DNA of 39,951 bases from Desulfovibrionaceae bacterium (GCA_009778355.1 WRJY01000336.1:1-39951), one strand, 5' to 3'; positions 28,491-38,327 are shown, counted from the stretch's first letter. Notes: a model not told the origin generated them from the letters alone. Made by a program: numbers and translations.

Positions 28491-30299
28491 ATGGACAAGA
28501 ACCCGGATTCGAAGGACAGCGGCAACCGCCGTCTGCTATCGAAGATGGTTCAGTTCGTCAAGAGCCCGACCACCCACTGGTCCGATCTCAGCCAGCCGCC
28601 GCCCGATGCAGCGGACACCCAGTCCAGGCAAATCCTCAAGGAAATGATCGAGCGCAAGCGGCGCAATGACTTCGTGCGCAGCCGCGAGTTCGATATGCTG
28701 CGCAAGCTGCGCCGCAAGGAAATGCTCAAGGACGAGCACAAGCCTGCCGGCCCCAGCAGTCAGCATCCTTGTCCCATCAGCACATCGGCCAGTTCCCGCG
28801 GGCGCGCCCAGACGCTGAAGAAAATCGACGAGATCGAATCCCAAATAGCCAATGCCTGGTTCCGGCGCAAGGGCCATGCGGTAACCGCGTCAGTCAGGGA
28901 CGCTGGCGCTGCCACGCCCCAAGCCGCGCCCGCCAAGGCGGCGGCTCCGGCGCCGCAAGAGCGGGCCGCGCCGCCGCCTGCTGCCGCCGCTACGCCGCTC
29001 CAGCCGGTCGCCGTGCATGCATTCGTGCCCACGATGCCAATGAACTACGCCGCGTTCGAGGCAGAACAGGCGCGCAAAGCCCAGGAGCGGAATGCGGCGC
29101 AAGGAGCCATTGAAGGAGTCGCCCCCCTGCCGCCCCATTCCGGCATGGCCGGCGAGTTGGCGGACTTCCAGATCGAGATCGCCGCCGCTGCCAAGCTGGA
29201 CCCCGCTACCGAAGAGGCCGCAATCCGCTTTGCCAATGGCGACATCGCCGGGGCCGAAGCCGGCCTGCGGGACCTGGTGGCCGATGACGGCGGGCGCGAG
29301 GACGACATTTACACGTGGCTGACCTTGTTCGATCTTTACCGCGCCACGGGCGAGCCGGACAAGTTCGACGATCTGGCGCTGCATTTCGCGGCGCGGTTTG
29401 GCCGCTCCGCGCCGCAGTGGGGCGTGGATGCCGCGGCGAGCAGCCGCCCGGCGCCGGTGGCCGCGCCAGCCGCGGTCAGCACCGCGCGCTTTCACTGGAG
29501 CAGCCCGCCCGCGCTCGGCGCGCCATCGATGGTCACGCTCAACGCCGCGCTGGCGCGCAGCGCCCCGCCATGGCGCGTCGATTGGCGCCGCTTGAAAACC
29601 ATCGACTTCGCGGCCTTGCCGGCGTTGCACGACACCCTGCAACGCTGGGCCAGGCAGCCGGTACAGATTCAGTTCACGGGAGCCGAGAGCCTGCTGCAAG
29701 TGCTGGCCGAGAACTCGCCCCCTGACGACCGCCAAACCGACCCGCTCTGGTGGCAAACGCGCCTGGCGCTGCTTCGGGTGCAAGGCGAAATGGACGAGTT
29801 CGAACTGGTGGCGCTCAACTACTGCGTGACCTACGAAGTTTCCCCGCCTGCCTGGGAAGACCCGAAAAACAGCTATCGCTCGATGAACGAGAAGGGCGAT
29901 GCGGACACCCCCGCCGAATCGCAGCGCCAGGCAGCGTTGGCATGGCCTTCGACAAAGTCCGGGGCAACCGACTTCGGAATCACCGACTTCCCTGGCACGT
30001 GGCCCATTGCGCCGGACGACAGCGTGGTGCGCCCCGAACTGGCGGGAGAATTGCTCGAATCGGCGGACAACGCACTCGGTCAGGTGCCCCTGACCAGCGC
30101 CACCCGGCTGGTCGAATTCAACTGCCGCAACCTGCTGCGGGTGGACTTCGGCGCCGCTGGCGACCTGCTCAACTGGGCGATAGCCCAGAAAAGCGCGGGT
30201 CTGCAAGTCCGCTTCAAGCAGGTCAACCGCCTGGTGGCGGCCTTTTTCGGCGTGATTGGCATCACCGACGCCGCCGGCGTCGTCCTCCGCACCGATTGA
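28491..30299 (+). CDS. Large hypothetical protein with C-terminal STAS-like domain
   Basis: 602-aa ORF with RBS-spaced start after dksA. The C-terminal segment TSATRLVEFNCRNLLRVDFGAAGDLLNWAIAQKSAGLQVRFKQVNRLVAAFFGVIGI looks STAS-like. Confidence 0.7.
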   Translation: MDKNPDSKDSGNRRLLSKMVQFVKSPTTHWSDLSQPPPDAADTQSRQILKEMIERKRRNDFVRSREFDMLRKLRRKEMLKDEHKPAGPSSQHPCPISTSASSRGRAQTLKKIDEIESQIANAWFRRKGHAVTASVRDAGAATPQAAPAKAAAPAPQERAAPPPAAAATPLQPVAVHAFVPTMPMNYAAFEAEQARKAQERNAAQGAIEGVAPLPPHSGMAGELADFQIEIAAAAKLDPATEEAAIRFANGDIAGAEAGLRDLVADDGGREDDIYTWLTLFDLYRATGEPDKFDDLALHFAARFGRSAPQWGVDAAASSRPAPVAAPAAVSTARFHWSSPPALGAPSMVTLNAALARSAPPWRVDWRRLKTIDFAALPALHDTLQRWARQPVQIQFTGAESLLQVLAENSPPDDRQTDPLWWQTRLALLRVQGEMDEFELVALNYCVTYEVSPPAWEDPKNSYRSMNEKGDADTPAESQRQAALAWPSTKSGATDFGITDFPGTWPIAPDDSVVRPELAGELLESADNALGQVPLTSATRLVEFNCRNLLRVDFGAAGDLLNWAIAQKSAGLQVRFKQVNRLVAAFFGVIGITDAAGVVLRTD

Positions 30300-30362
30300 G
30301 CTTGCCCTTGCACGTATCGCCAGCGCCCTTGATTTGCGCCCCCGCGCCCCCACTTTGACGCG

Positions 30363-30935
30363 ATGCAAGCATTTCACGGCACCACCATCATCAGCGTGCG
30401 CCGGCAAACCCCAGAAGGCTGGCAGGTGGCCATCGGGGGCGACGGCCAGGTCACGCTGGGTAACATCGTCGTCAAAGGATCGGCGCGCAAGGTGCGCAAG
30501 CTCTACCACGGCAGGGTGCTGGCGGGTTTTGCCGGCGCCACGGCGGATGCCTTCACGCTGTTCGAGCGTTTCGAGGCCAAGCTGGAAAAGCACCAGGGCC
30601 ACCTGACCCGCGCCGCCATCGAGCTGACCAAGGACTGGCGCACCGACCGCGTGCTGCGCCGCCTGGAGGCCATGCTGGCTGTGGCCGACAAGAGCGCTTC
30701 GCTCATCATCACCGGCAACGGCGACGTACTGGAGCCTGAGCACGGGCTGGTGGCCATCGGTTCCGGCGGCGCCTATGCGCAGGCGGCGGCCAAGGCGCTG
30801 CTCGATCACACCGAATTGCCCGCCGAACAAATCGTCAAGAAGGCGCTGGAAATCGCTGGCGAGCTGTGCATCTACACCAACATGCAGCACACCGTCGAAA
30901 CGCTTGGTGATGCGGGTTCCGCGTCGGGCGTTTAG
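30363..30935 (+). CDS. hslV: ATP-dependent protease subunit HslV
   Basis: TTIISVRR N-terminal catalytic Thr, [27 protein letters not shown]. Confidence 0.97.
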   Translation: MQAFHGTTIISVRRQTPEGWQVAIGGDGQVTLGNIVVKGSARKVRKLYHGRVLAGFAGATADAFTLFERFEAKLEKHQGHLTRAAIELTKDWRTDRVLRRLEAMLAVADKSASLIITGNGDVLEPEHGLVAIGSGGAYAQAAAKALLDHTELPAEQIVKKALEIAGELCIYTNMQHTVETLGDAGSASGV

Positions 30936-30982
30936 CGTTTAGCGTCCCACGCTCAACGCCCAACGCCCACGCTCAACGCTCA
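30928..30982. repeat. Heptad repeats (GCGTTTA)2 ... (ACGCYCA)5 between hslV and hslU
   Basis: Direct reading; the first unit supplies the hslV stop codon. Same motif family and polarity as the feoB heptads. Confidence 0.85.
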
Positions 30983-30993
30983 ACGAACGCCCC

Positions 30994-32328
30994 ATGTCCT
31001 CCATGACGCCGCAGGAGATCGTCTCCGAACTCGACCGCCACATCGTCGGCCAGCAGGACGCCAAGCGCGCCGTGGCCATCGCGCTGCGCAACCGCTGGCG
31101 CCGCCAGCAGGTCGATGAAAAGCTGCGCGCCGAAATCACGCCCAAGAACATTCTGATGATCGGCCCCACCGGCGTTGGCAAGACCGAAATCGCGCGCCGG
31201 CTGGCGCGGCTGGCCGACGCGCCCTTCATCAAGGTCGAGGCCACCAAGTTCACCGAGGTCGGCTATGTCGGCAAGGATGTCGATTCCATCATCCGCGACC
31301 TGGCCGAAATGGCCGTCAAGCAAGAGCGCGAGCGCGCCATGCGCCAGCACCGTACCCGCGCCGAGGACCTGGCCGAGGAACGCATTCTCGACGTGCTGAT
31401 TCCGCCCGCCCGCAATGCCGACGGCAGCAGCGCGCCGCCCGCCGACGGCGCCGCGCGCCAGACCTTCCGCAAGAAACTGCGCGAGGGCCAGTTGAACGAC
31501 AAGGAGGTGGAGATCGAACTCGCCCAGCCCGCGCCCGCCCTCGAAATCATGGGACCGCCCGGCATGGAGGACATGACCGAACAGATCAAGGGCATGCTCG
31601 GCAACCTGGGCGCTGGCCGGCGCAGGCAGCGGCGCGTGAAGATCGGCGAGGCGATGAAACTGCTGATCGACGAAGAAGCGGGCAAGCTGGTCAACGAGGA
31701 CGACATCCGCACGCAGGCCGTGCACAACCTGGAGCAGAACGGCATCGTCTTCATCGACGAAATCGACAAGGTGGCCTCGCGCAGCCTGGAAGGCGGCGGC
31801 AGCGCCGAGGTGTCGCGCCAAGGCGTGCAGCGCGATTTGCTGCCGCTGGTCGAAGGCACCACGGTCAGCACCAAGTACGGCATGGTGCGCACCGACCACA
31901 TTCTGTTCATAGCCTCCGGCGCCTTTCATCTGGCCAAGCCCAGCGACCTGATCCCCGAGCTGCAAGGGCGCCTGCCGATCCGCGTCGAACTGGCATCGCT
32001 GTCGGTGCGCGACTTCGAGGCCATCCTGACGCAAACCGACGCTTCGCTGGTGCGCCAGTACCAGGCGCTGCTGGCCACTGAGGGCGTGACGCTGGACTTC
32101 AAGCCCGACGGCATCTCGCGGCTGGCCGAGATTGCGTTCGCCGTCAACGAATCGACCGAGAACATCGGCGCGCGCCGCCTGTCCACGGTCATGGAGCGCC
32201 TGCTGGAAGAGGTCAGCTTCGAGGCCACGCGGCTCCAGGGTCAGAGCGTGACCATCGACGCCGCCTGCGTGGACGCGCGCCTGTCCGCGCTCAGCCGCAA
32301 CGAAGACCTGTCGCGCTTCATTCTCTGA
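30994..32328 (+). CDS. hslU: ATP-dependent protease ATPase subunit HslU
   Basis: [61 protein letters not shown]-terminal LSRFIL. Confidence 0.97.
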   Translation: MSSMTPQEIVSELDRHIVGQQDAKRAVAIALRNRWRRQQVDEKLRAEITPKNILMIGPTGVGKTEIARRLARLADAPFIKVEATKFTEVGYVGKDVDSIIRDLAEMAVKQERERAMRQHRTRAEDLAEERILDVLIPPARNADGSSAPPADGAARQTFRKKLREGQLNDKEVEIELAQPAPALEIMGPPGMEDMTEQIKGMLGNLGAGRRRQRRVKIGEAMKLLIDEEAGKLVNEDDIRTQAVHNLEQNGIVFIDEIDKVASRSLEGGGSAEVSRQGVQRDLLPLVEGTTVSTKYGMVRTDHILFIASGAFHLAKPSDLIPELQGRLPIRVELASLSVRDFEAILTQTDASLVRQYQALLATEGVTLDFKPDGISRLAEIAFAVNESTENIGARRLSTVMERLLEEVSFEATRLQGQSVTIDAACVDARLSALSRNEDLSRFIL

Positions 32329-32381
32329 CCCGCGCCGGAAAACTGGAAGCGTCGGACGACTGGCACGGAAACCCCACGCAA

Positions 32382-32403
32382 TGGCCTTTGGCTTTCCAGG
32401 CCA
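32382..32403. terminator. Hairpin between convergent hslU and MTase genes
   Basis: TGGCCT ... AGGCCA perfect 6-bp stem between the two stop codons. Confidence 0.4.
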
Positions 32404-32406
32404 CTG

Positions 32407-33405
32407 CTACCACAGGGCAAGTTCGGCTTGCTTTCGGTACTGGTCGATGTTTATGCAGTCCCCCGAGGTGATCTTGTCGTAGATCGCCTTTAATTGTTCC
32501 AACGGCGGGTCCTTGTCGAGGAAGCGAAATGCGGATGCAGCCACGTATTCGGGCAATGCCTCGAACGCAAGCCACTGGCGCCCTTCTGCTTCGGCGACCT
32601 GTCCCGTAGTGTTCGATCCTGCGAAGATATCCACCACCAAGTCCCCAGGCTCTGTCAGCATCTTGATGAAGAACTCGGGCAGCTTTGCCGGAAAGCGCGC
32701 CGGATGACCATTGATGCCCATGGCCTTGCAGCCCGCGAGGTAGTGGCTGTTCGACTCTGAGTTGGGCAACTGAATCAAGTTCGGCGGAATCGCTCCACCG
32801 TTATCCTTGGCAAAGCCCTTCCCGATGTCGTGCCCAGAGGGGCGAACCTTGGGCGTGTAAAACTTGCCTGGGTCTTCAATCAGCTTCTTCATTCGGTCGC
32901 TGTACGGCGCAAGCACTTTCGTGATGTCCGACTTGGGCCACTCGGTCTTGCTGAACCACCACACGGTGTTGATGGAGTCTTTCGCCCGAAGCTTGCGCTT
33001 GTTTACCCACTCGATTGGGCTGGGCAACTTCGAGGGGTTGAACCAATAGAAGTCCTCCGCGAGGAAAAAACCAAGTTCATCGACCATGCGGATCAGAACG
33101 CGAAAGTTGTACAGGCTCCGGGCCGGAACCCCTTTCATGTAGGCTCCGCCGAAGTCAACGACAAAGCTGCCGTCGTCGCGTAGCTTGCGATGGACGATGC
33201 GCCCGAACTCCAGGAACCAGTCGATGTATTCGTGTTGATCCAGGTTGCCGTACTCTTTCTGTCGTTGAAGCGCGAAGGGCGGGCTGGTCACAACGAGATT
33301 CACGTTTTCGTCCGGCAATTCCTCCAGCAACTTGCGCGAGTCGCCCACGAAGGCCGCACCGTTGGGGGTGTAGTAGGCGGGGGCGGTTTTCGTTCTCATC
33401 AGCAT
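32407..33405 (-). CDS. PvuII-like N4-cytosine DNA methyltransferase
   Basis: NLVVTSPPFALQRQKEYGNL (SPP(F) m4C-type catalytic motif), DIFAGSNTTGQVAEAEGRQWLAFE (FxGxG-like SAM motif). Extended resemblance, recalled from memory, to M.PvuII; paired with C and R genes. Confidence 0.92.
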   Translation of the reverse strand: MLMRTKTAPAYYTPNGAAFVGDSRKLLEELPDENVNLVVTSPPFALQRQKEYGNLDQHEYIDWFLEFGRIVHRKLRDDGSFVVDFGGAYMKGVPARSLYNFRVLIRMVDELGFFLAEDFYWFNPSKLPSPIEWVNKRKLRAKDSINTVWWFSKTEWPKSDITKVLAPYSDRMKKLIEDPGKFYTPKVRPSGHDIGKGFAKDNGGAIPPNLIQLPNSESNSHYLAGCKAMGINGHPARFPAKLPEFFIKMLTEPGDLVVDIFAGSNTTGQVAEAEGRQWLAFEALPEYVAASAFRFLDKDPPLEQLKAIYDKITSGDCINIDQYRKQAELALW

Positions 33406-33413
33406 CGGATGCT

Positions 33414-33438
33414 ACTCAAAGTCTGTAGATTCATAGTC
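33414..33438 (+). promoter_or_regulatory. C-box (controller-protein operator) in the M-C intergenic region
   Basis: ACTCAAAGTC-TGTA-GATTCATAGTC: two ACTC/AGTC-type half palindromes with a TGTx spacer, like C-boxes of Type II R-M systems, directly upstream of the HTH gene. Confidence 0.7.
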
Positions 33439-33443
33439 GTCAC

Positions 33444-33701
33444 ATGGGCATTATCCTGTTTGTGAACAGGAAGATAAAGCCCTCACATACAAGGAGAGTC
33501 TTCGCCTTCAATCTGAGGGCTACGCGTGAACGACTCGGATTGTCTCAGGAGGCGCTGGCCGATGCTGCGGGCCTCCATCGAACTTACGTCGGCTCGGTGG
33601 AACGAGGCGAGCGGAACATCTCCATCGACAACATCGAAAGACTGGCGACGGCGCTCGAGATCGATCCTGCGTCTTTATTGGCGGGAGGCTCGAAGAAGTG
33701 A
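33444..33701 (+). CDS. XRE-type HTH restriction controller (C) protein
   Basis: [63 protein letters not shown]; small HTH ORF overlapping the REase start. Confidence 0.88.
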   Translation: MGIILFVNRKIKPSHTRRVFAFNLRATRERLGLSQEALADAAGLHRTYVGSVERGERNISIDNIERLATALEIDPASLLAGGSKK

Positions 33702-34240
33702 TCTTCTTGCCGCACAGCGACTACAAGCGCCTGCTTCAAGTCTGGCCCGCCGTTCAAGAGTATCAGACCCTTGCCACCAAACACGGGATTGATGACGTGT
33801 TTCAAGACAACGGCGGAAAGCTTCTCCAGGTGCTCTTGCTTCTGGGCCTGAAGATCATCCCGGGCCGCGAGGGCAACGACGCCATTGACACTGAGGGGCG
33901 CGAGTATGAGTTGAAGTCAGTCAACATCGAACTGACGCACGGTTTTTCCACGCACCACCACATGAACCCGGCCATCATCGCCAAGTACCGGCAAGTGCCT
34001 TGGGTGTTCGCTGTCTATCGAGACATCGCGCTACAGACTGTCTACCTACTGGAGCCGGCTGACTTGGAGTTCTACTTCACCAAGTGGGAAGAGAAGTGGC
34101 ACGCGGACGGAAGGAAGGACATCAACAACCCAAAGATTCCCATCAAGTACGTGATGAAGTACGGCAAGCTGATACACGGCACTGCGCCGGGTCTTTCCAT
34201 CAAACGTAAGAAGGTCGTGACGAACAAGCGCAAGCCGTAG
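33698..34240 (+). CDS. PvuII-like Type II restriction endonuclease
   Basis: GTG start overlapping the C-gene stop. [75 protein letters not shown] strongly resembles R.PvuII (D..ELK catalytic motif). Confidence 0.93.
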   Translation: MIFLPHSDYKRLLQVWPAVQEYQTLATKHGIDDVFQDNGGKLLQVLLLLGLKIIPGREGNDAIDTEGREYELKSVNIELTHGFSTHHHMNPAIIAKYRQVPWVFAVYRDIALQTVYLLEPADLEFYFTKWEEKWHADGRKDINNPKIPIKYVMKYGKLIHGTAPGLSIKRKKVVTNKRKP

Positions 34241-34293
34241 CTATGGCTATGGCTATGGCTATGGCTATGGCTATGGCTATGGCTATGGCTATG
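34240..34293. repeat. Hexanucleotide tandem repeat (GCTATG)9 immediately after the REase stop codon
   Basis: Direct reading. Confidence 0.97.
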
Positions 34294-34619
34294 GCGAAGG
34301 GTTGCAACATCGCAACCGTTCCGGTCGGCAGGTGCAACACGGCGCGGCGATTCGTAGAAGGCATCTTCTGTCCTGTGCTTCCCAAGCTCCAGCGCAGGTG
34401 CGGTCATGGCTTCCCGTTGAGTGGTTGGATTCGCCGTGTCAGTGCGGCGGCACAGGCGCGGCAGCCGCCCAGGGTTAGCGATTTACTTTGACTGTGTTCG
34501 CTAAGTTGTTAATTACAAAGGTTTTTGTCCTTGGTATCTCGCCAAAGGCCCATCTAACACATTGATTTCATTGAAATAATTTACTGTTTCCCTGTTGCGC
34601 GGCGCTCAATTCCTGCTAC

Positions 34620-34659
34620 AGTGCCAAAAAGTGCAATTAAGTGGTGAAAAGTGCCGGTA
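34620..34659 (+). promoter_or_regulatory. MraZ operator: four 10-bp AGTG direct repeats
   Basis: AGTGCCAAAA AGTGCAATTA AGTGGTGAAA AGTGCCGGTA in exact 10-bp register, 37 nt upstream of the mraZ start. Confidence 0.75.
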
Positions 34660-34695
34660 TCGTGTAAAGTCGGCGCTTGCAACAGGAGTTTTCGC

Positions 34696-35124
34696 GTGTT
34701 TCAAGGGCCATCGTCGTTGAGTCTGGATGCCAAGGGAAGGCTGTCGGTGCCGACCCGGCATCGCGACGCCTTGCTGACGGCTTGCGCCGGCGCGCTGACG
34801 ATCACCAAACACCCGGAAGGTTGCCTGATGGTGTTCCCGCGCACCGAGTGGGAAAAGTTCCGTGACCGCGTGACCGGACTGCCCATGTCCGCCCAATGGT
34901 GGAAGCGCATTTTTCTGGGCAATGCCATGGACGTTGAAATGGACGCCACGGGCCGCGTGCTGGTGCCGCCCGAGTTGCGCGCCGCCGCTGGCCTGACGCG
35001 CGAGGCGATGCTGCTGGGCATGACGACCTACTTCGAGCTGTGGGATCAGGCCACCTACGAGGCCAAGGAAGCCGAGGCCAGGCAGGCGGGGATGCCCCAG
35101 GCGGTTCAAGACTTTGTATTCTGA
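34696..35124 (+). CDS. mraZ: Division/cell wall cluster transcriptional repressor MraZ
   Basis: [18 protein letters not shown] ... [19 protein letters not shown] duplicated AbrB-like motifs; first gene of the dcw cluster; GTG start. Confidence 0.95.
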   Translation: MFQGPSSLSLDAKGRLSVPTRHRDALLTACAGALTITKHPEGCLMVFPRTEWEKFRDRVTGLPMSAQWWKRIFLGNAMDVEMDATGRVLVPPELRAAAGLTREAMLLGMTTYFELWDQATYEAKEAEARQAGMPQAVQDFVF

Positions 35125-35136
35125 TGGCGCAGACAG

Positions 35137-36069
35137 GTGAACACATGGTCCCACGCCACGGTACTGCTGAACGAGGCGGTCGACGCCCTCGTCACGGACC
35201 CGCAAGGCCAGTACGTGGATGCCACGTTCGGGCGCGGCGGGCACGCGCGCCTGATTTTGAGCCGGCTCGGCCCCGAAGGCAGTCTGACAGCCTGCGACAA
35301 GGACCCGGACGCGCTGGCCGAGGCGGCGCGGATCACCGACGCGCGCCTGGCCATCCGTCACCAAAGCCTTGCCGAGCTTGGCCGGTGGCCCTCGGGCAGC
35401 TTGGCTGGCGTGCTGATGGACTTGGGCGTCAGCTCTCCGCAAATCGACAACCCCGCGCGGGGTTTTTCTTTTCGCGCCGACGGCCCGCTGGACATGCGCA
35501 TGGACCCCACGCGCGGCCAGAGCGCGGCCCAGTGGCTGGCGCAGGCCAGCCAGCGGCAGATCGCGGAGGTCATTCGTGATTACGGAGAAGAACGGTTTGC
35601 TGTGGCCATTGCAAAGGCGGTTGTTGCGCGCCGACAGGCACGGGGGCCTGTTGCAACCACCGCTGAACTGGCCGCAATCGTGGCTGGCGCGGTCAAAACC
35701 CGCGAGCCGGGCCAGAACCCTGCAACGCGCACATTTCAGGCTGTTCGGATTTTCATCAACGCCGAGCTTGAAGAGCTCGAACAGGCGCTAGAGGCGAGTC
35801 TGCATGTGCTGCAACCTGGAGGCCGGCTCGTGGTGATCAGCTTCCATTCGCTGGAAGACCGCATCGTCAAGCAGTTCATCGCGCGGCATTCGCGCGCGGT
35901 GGTGGATCGCCGCGCGCCCTTTGCCGAACCCGCGCCCGCGCTGCTGCGCGCGCTGGCGCGCGTACGCCCCAGCGAGGCCGAGGTGGCCGCCAATGCGCGC
36001 GCGCGCAGCGCCATCATGCGCGTGGCCGAGCGCACCGCCGCGCCAGCCGATCCGGGGAGCGCGCCGTGA
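35137..36069 (+). CDS. rsmH: 16S rRNA (cytosine(1402)-N(4))-methyltransferase RsmH
   Basis: [49 protein letters not shown]; downstream of mraZ. Confidence 0.96.
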   Translation: MNTWSHATVLLNEAVDALVTDPQGQYVDATFGRGGHARLILSRLGPEGSLTACDKDPDALAEAARITDARLAIRHQSLAELGRWPSGSLAGVLMDLGVSSPQIDNPARGFSFRADGPLDMRMDPTRGQSAAQWLAQASQRQIAEVIRDYGEERFAVAIAKAVVARRQARGPVATTAELAAIVAGAVKTREPGQNPATRTFQAVRIFINAELEELEQALEASLHVLQPGGRLVVISFHSLEDRIVKQFIARHSRAVVDRRAPFAEPAPALLRALARVRPSEAEVAANARARSAIMRVAERTAAPADPGSAP

Positions 36070-36413
36070 CGCGGCTGTCGATCATGCTGCTGGCCGCCGT
36101 GGTGGTGTCGGCGCTGTACCTGGTGCGGGTGCAGTACGACTCGCGCCGCCTGTTCACCGAGCTGGACCGCGCGGAAGCCGAGTCGCAGCGGCTCGAAACC
36201 GAACGCAGCCGGCTGGAAGTGGAAAAGCGCGCCGGGGCGACCTCGCTGCGGGTCGAAAAACTGGCCAAGGAAAAGCTTGCCATGCGCACGGTGACGCCCG
36301 CCGTTACCGAGTACGTGACCTCCACCGCCGCCATGCCGGCGGCGCTGGCCCTGGCCGCGCCAGCCGCATCGGCTGCGTCGGCAGCGTCGCAAACGGAGGC
36401 CGGTCAGCCATGA
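36066..36413 (+). CDS. ftsL: Cell division protein FtsL
   Basis: Single TM plus coiled-coil small protein between rsmH and ftsI; GTG start overlapping rsmH. Confidence 0.88.
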   Translation: MTRLSIMLLAAVVVSALYLVRVQYDSRRLFTELDRAEAESQRLETERSRLEVEKRAGATSLRVEKLAKEKLAMRTVTPAVTEYVTSTAAMPAALALAAPAASAASAASQTEAGQP

Positions 36414-38146
36414 AGGACCTTCGCTACACGTCGAGTCCCCTGCTGGCGTCCAAGACGCCGGTCTGGCGCAGCAAGTTCATCGTGGCGGCGCTGGGGCTGG
36501 CGTTCGTCGCTCTGGTGGCGCGCGCGGGCTATGTGCAGGTGGTCGGCAACGCTTTCTTCCTGCGCCAGGGCGAGGTGCGTTTCGCGCGCACGCTGGAACT
36601 GCCGGCCAGCCGCGGCCGCATTCTGGACCGCAATGGCCTGCTGCTGGCTTCGAGCGTGGCGGCGCGCGGCATCTGGGCGATTCCCGAGGATGTCGAGCGC
36701 AACGCCGCCAAGCTCAAGCAACTGGCCAGGCTGCTGAACATGACGCCGGCTGAACTGAACCGCCGGCTTGCCGACGAGGACAAGACTTTCGTCTGGCTCA
36801 AGCGCCAGGTCGATGAGCCGGTTGCCCAGCAGATCGCGGACCTCAAGCTGGCCGGCATTTACCAGCGCAAGGAATACAAGCGCAAATACCCGGAAGGCGA
36901 AGCCGCCGCGCACATGGTGGGCTTTACCGACGTGGACAACAAGGGCGTGGAAGGCGCCGAAAAATCGTTTGAACAGCGGCTGGCCGGCAAGCCGGGCTCG
37001 CGCCGCGTCATCAAGGACCGCCTGGGCCAGGTGGTGGATGCCGTGGGCGAGGAGGTGCCGCCGGTCGATGGGCAGGACGTTCAGTTGTCCATCGACTCCA
37101 AGGTGCAGTTCTTCGCCTACCAGAAGCTGCGCGACACGGTCACCCAGCACAAGGCCAAATCCGGCAGCGTGGTGGTGCTCGACGCGCAGACCGGCGAAGT
37201 GCTAGCGCTGGCCAATTACCCCAGCTACAACCCCGACGAACGCCGCAATCTGGCCGGCGCGCAACTGCGCAACATCGCCGTCACCGACACCTTCGAGCCC
37301 GGCTCGGTGATGAAGCCCATCACCGTGGCGATGGCGCTGGATGCCGGCAAGGTGACGCCGCAGACCATCATCGACACCTCGCCGGGCTCCTACCAGTTCG
37401 GCAAATTCACCATCCGCGACACACACAACTACGGCGCGCTGACGGTGGAAGGCGTGATCCAGAAGTCGAGCAACATCGGCGCCCTGAAGATCGCCCAGAA
37501 GCTCAATGCCCAGCAGATGTGGGAAACCTACACCGCGCTGGGCTACGGACACAGGCCGGAACTGGCGTTTCCCGGCGCCGCCGCGGGCCTGCTGCGGCCC
37601 TGGAAAAGCTGGAAGCCGATCGAGCAGGCCACCGTTGCCTATGGCTATGGCCTTTCGGCGTCGCTGTTCCAGATGGCGCATTCGTACACCGCGTTCTCGC
37701 GCGACGGCAGCGTGATTCCCGTCACCTTGCTCAAAAGCCCGGACGGCGAACCGGCGCGGGGCGTGCGGGTGTTCTCCGAAAAAAGCGCCCGCGCGATACG
37801 CAAGATGCTGCAAATGGCCGCCGGCCCCGGCGGCACCGGCCAGCGTGCGCAAACCATGGGCTATTCGGTCGGCGGCAAGTCGGGCACGGCGCGCAAGCAG
37901 CAAGGCAACGGCTACGCCAGCGGCAAGTACCGCGCCTGGTTTGCCGGCATGTCGCCGATCGAGCAGCCGCGCGTGATCGTGGCCGTGATGATCGACGAGC
38001 CAGGCAACGGCGAATTCTTCGGCGGCCAGGTGGCCGCCCCCGTGTTCAGCGAGGTGGTGCAGCAAACGCTGCGCATCATGGGCGCGCAGCCTGACATGGC
38101 CGTCAAGCCCCAGATCGTGGCCGATCAGGTGGAGGAGTCCCTGTGA
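36410..38146 (+). CDS. ftsI: Peptidoglycan D,D-transpeptidase FtsI (PBP3)
   Basis: SRGRILDRNGLLLA; active-site KSSNIG/SSN and KSGTA motifs. Confidence 0.96.
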   Translation: MKDLRYTSSPLLASKTPVWRSKFIVAALGLAFVALVARAGYVQVVGNAFFLRQGEVRFARTLELPASRGRILDRNGLLLASSVAARGIWAIPEDVERNAAKLKQLARLLNMTPAELNRRLADEDKTFVWLKRQVDEPVAQQIADLKLAGIYQRKEYKRKYPEGEAAAHMVGFTDVDNKGVEGAEKSFEQRLAGKPGSRRVIKDRLGQVVDAVGEEVPPVDGQDVQLSIDSKVQFFAYQKLRDTVTQHKAKSGSVVVLDAQTGEVLALANYPSYNPDERRNLAGAQLRNIAVTDTFEPGSVMKPITVAMALDAGKVTPQTIIDTSPGSYQFGKFTIRDTHNYGALTVEGVIQKSSNIGALKIAQKLNAQQMWETYTALGYGHRPELAFPGAAAGLLRPWKSWKPIEQATVAYGYGLSASLFQMAHSYTAFSRDGSVIPVTLLKSPDGEPARGVRVFSEKSARAIRKMLQMAAGPGGTGQRAQTMGYSVGGKSGTARKQQGNGYASGKYRAWFAGMSPIEQPRVIVAVMIDEPGNGEFFGGQVAAPVFSEVVQQTLRIMGAQPDMAVKPQIVADQVEESL

Positions 38147-38149
38147 AAT

Positions 38150-38323
38150 CGAACCACCCCCAGGCTTCACTCGCTGCGCGATGTTTCGCCTCCACCCTCG
38201 AGGGGGCGCGCCCACTGGCCGGGGAAACCCCGTCCACGGGCGCCTTGGCGTGGCCTGCTCCGCGGCCTTCGGTCTCTTTTTTGTTTCATGCGTCGCGGGT
38301 CGTGCAAAACGCGGTGGAGCAAC
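38150..38323. repeat. Probable Comamonadaceae-type intergenic repeat element inserted between ftsI and murE
   Basis: Contains CCCCCAGGCTTCACTCGCTGCGCG, CCACCCTCGAGGGGGCGCGCCCA, GGGG-AAA-CCCC hairpin, CCTGCTCCGCGGCC; flanked by direct repeats TGAAAT at 38144-38149 and 38324-38329. Confidence 0.6.
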
Positions 38324-38327
38324 TGAA

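Noticed and set aside
34243-34491. MAMAMA... 82-aa ORF as a confident CDS
   Set aside because: Begins in a hexamer repeat with no clear ribosome-binding site or recognised domain; reported only as a finding.
34440-34560. Possible integron attC or dif site near TTGTTAATTAC
   Set aside because: No paired R/L boxes or integrase beside it, and no convincing XerC/XerD half-sites by eye.
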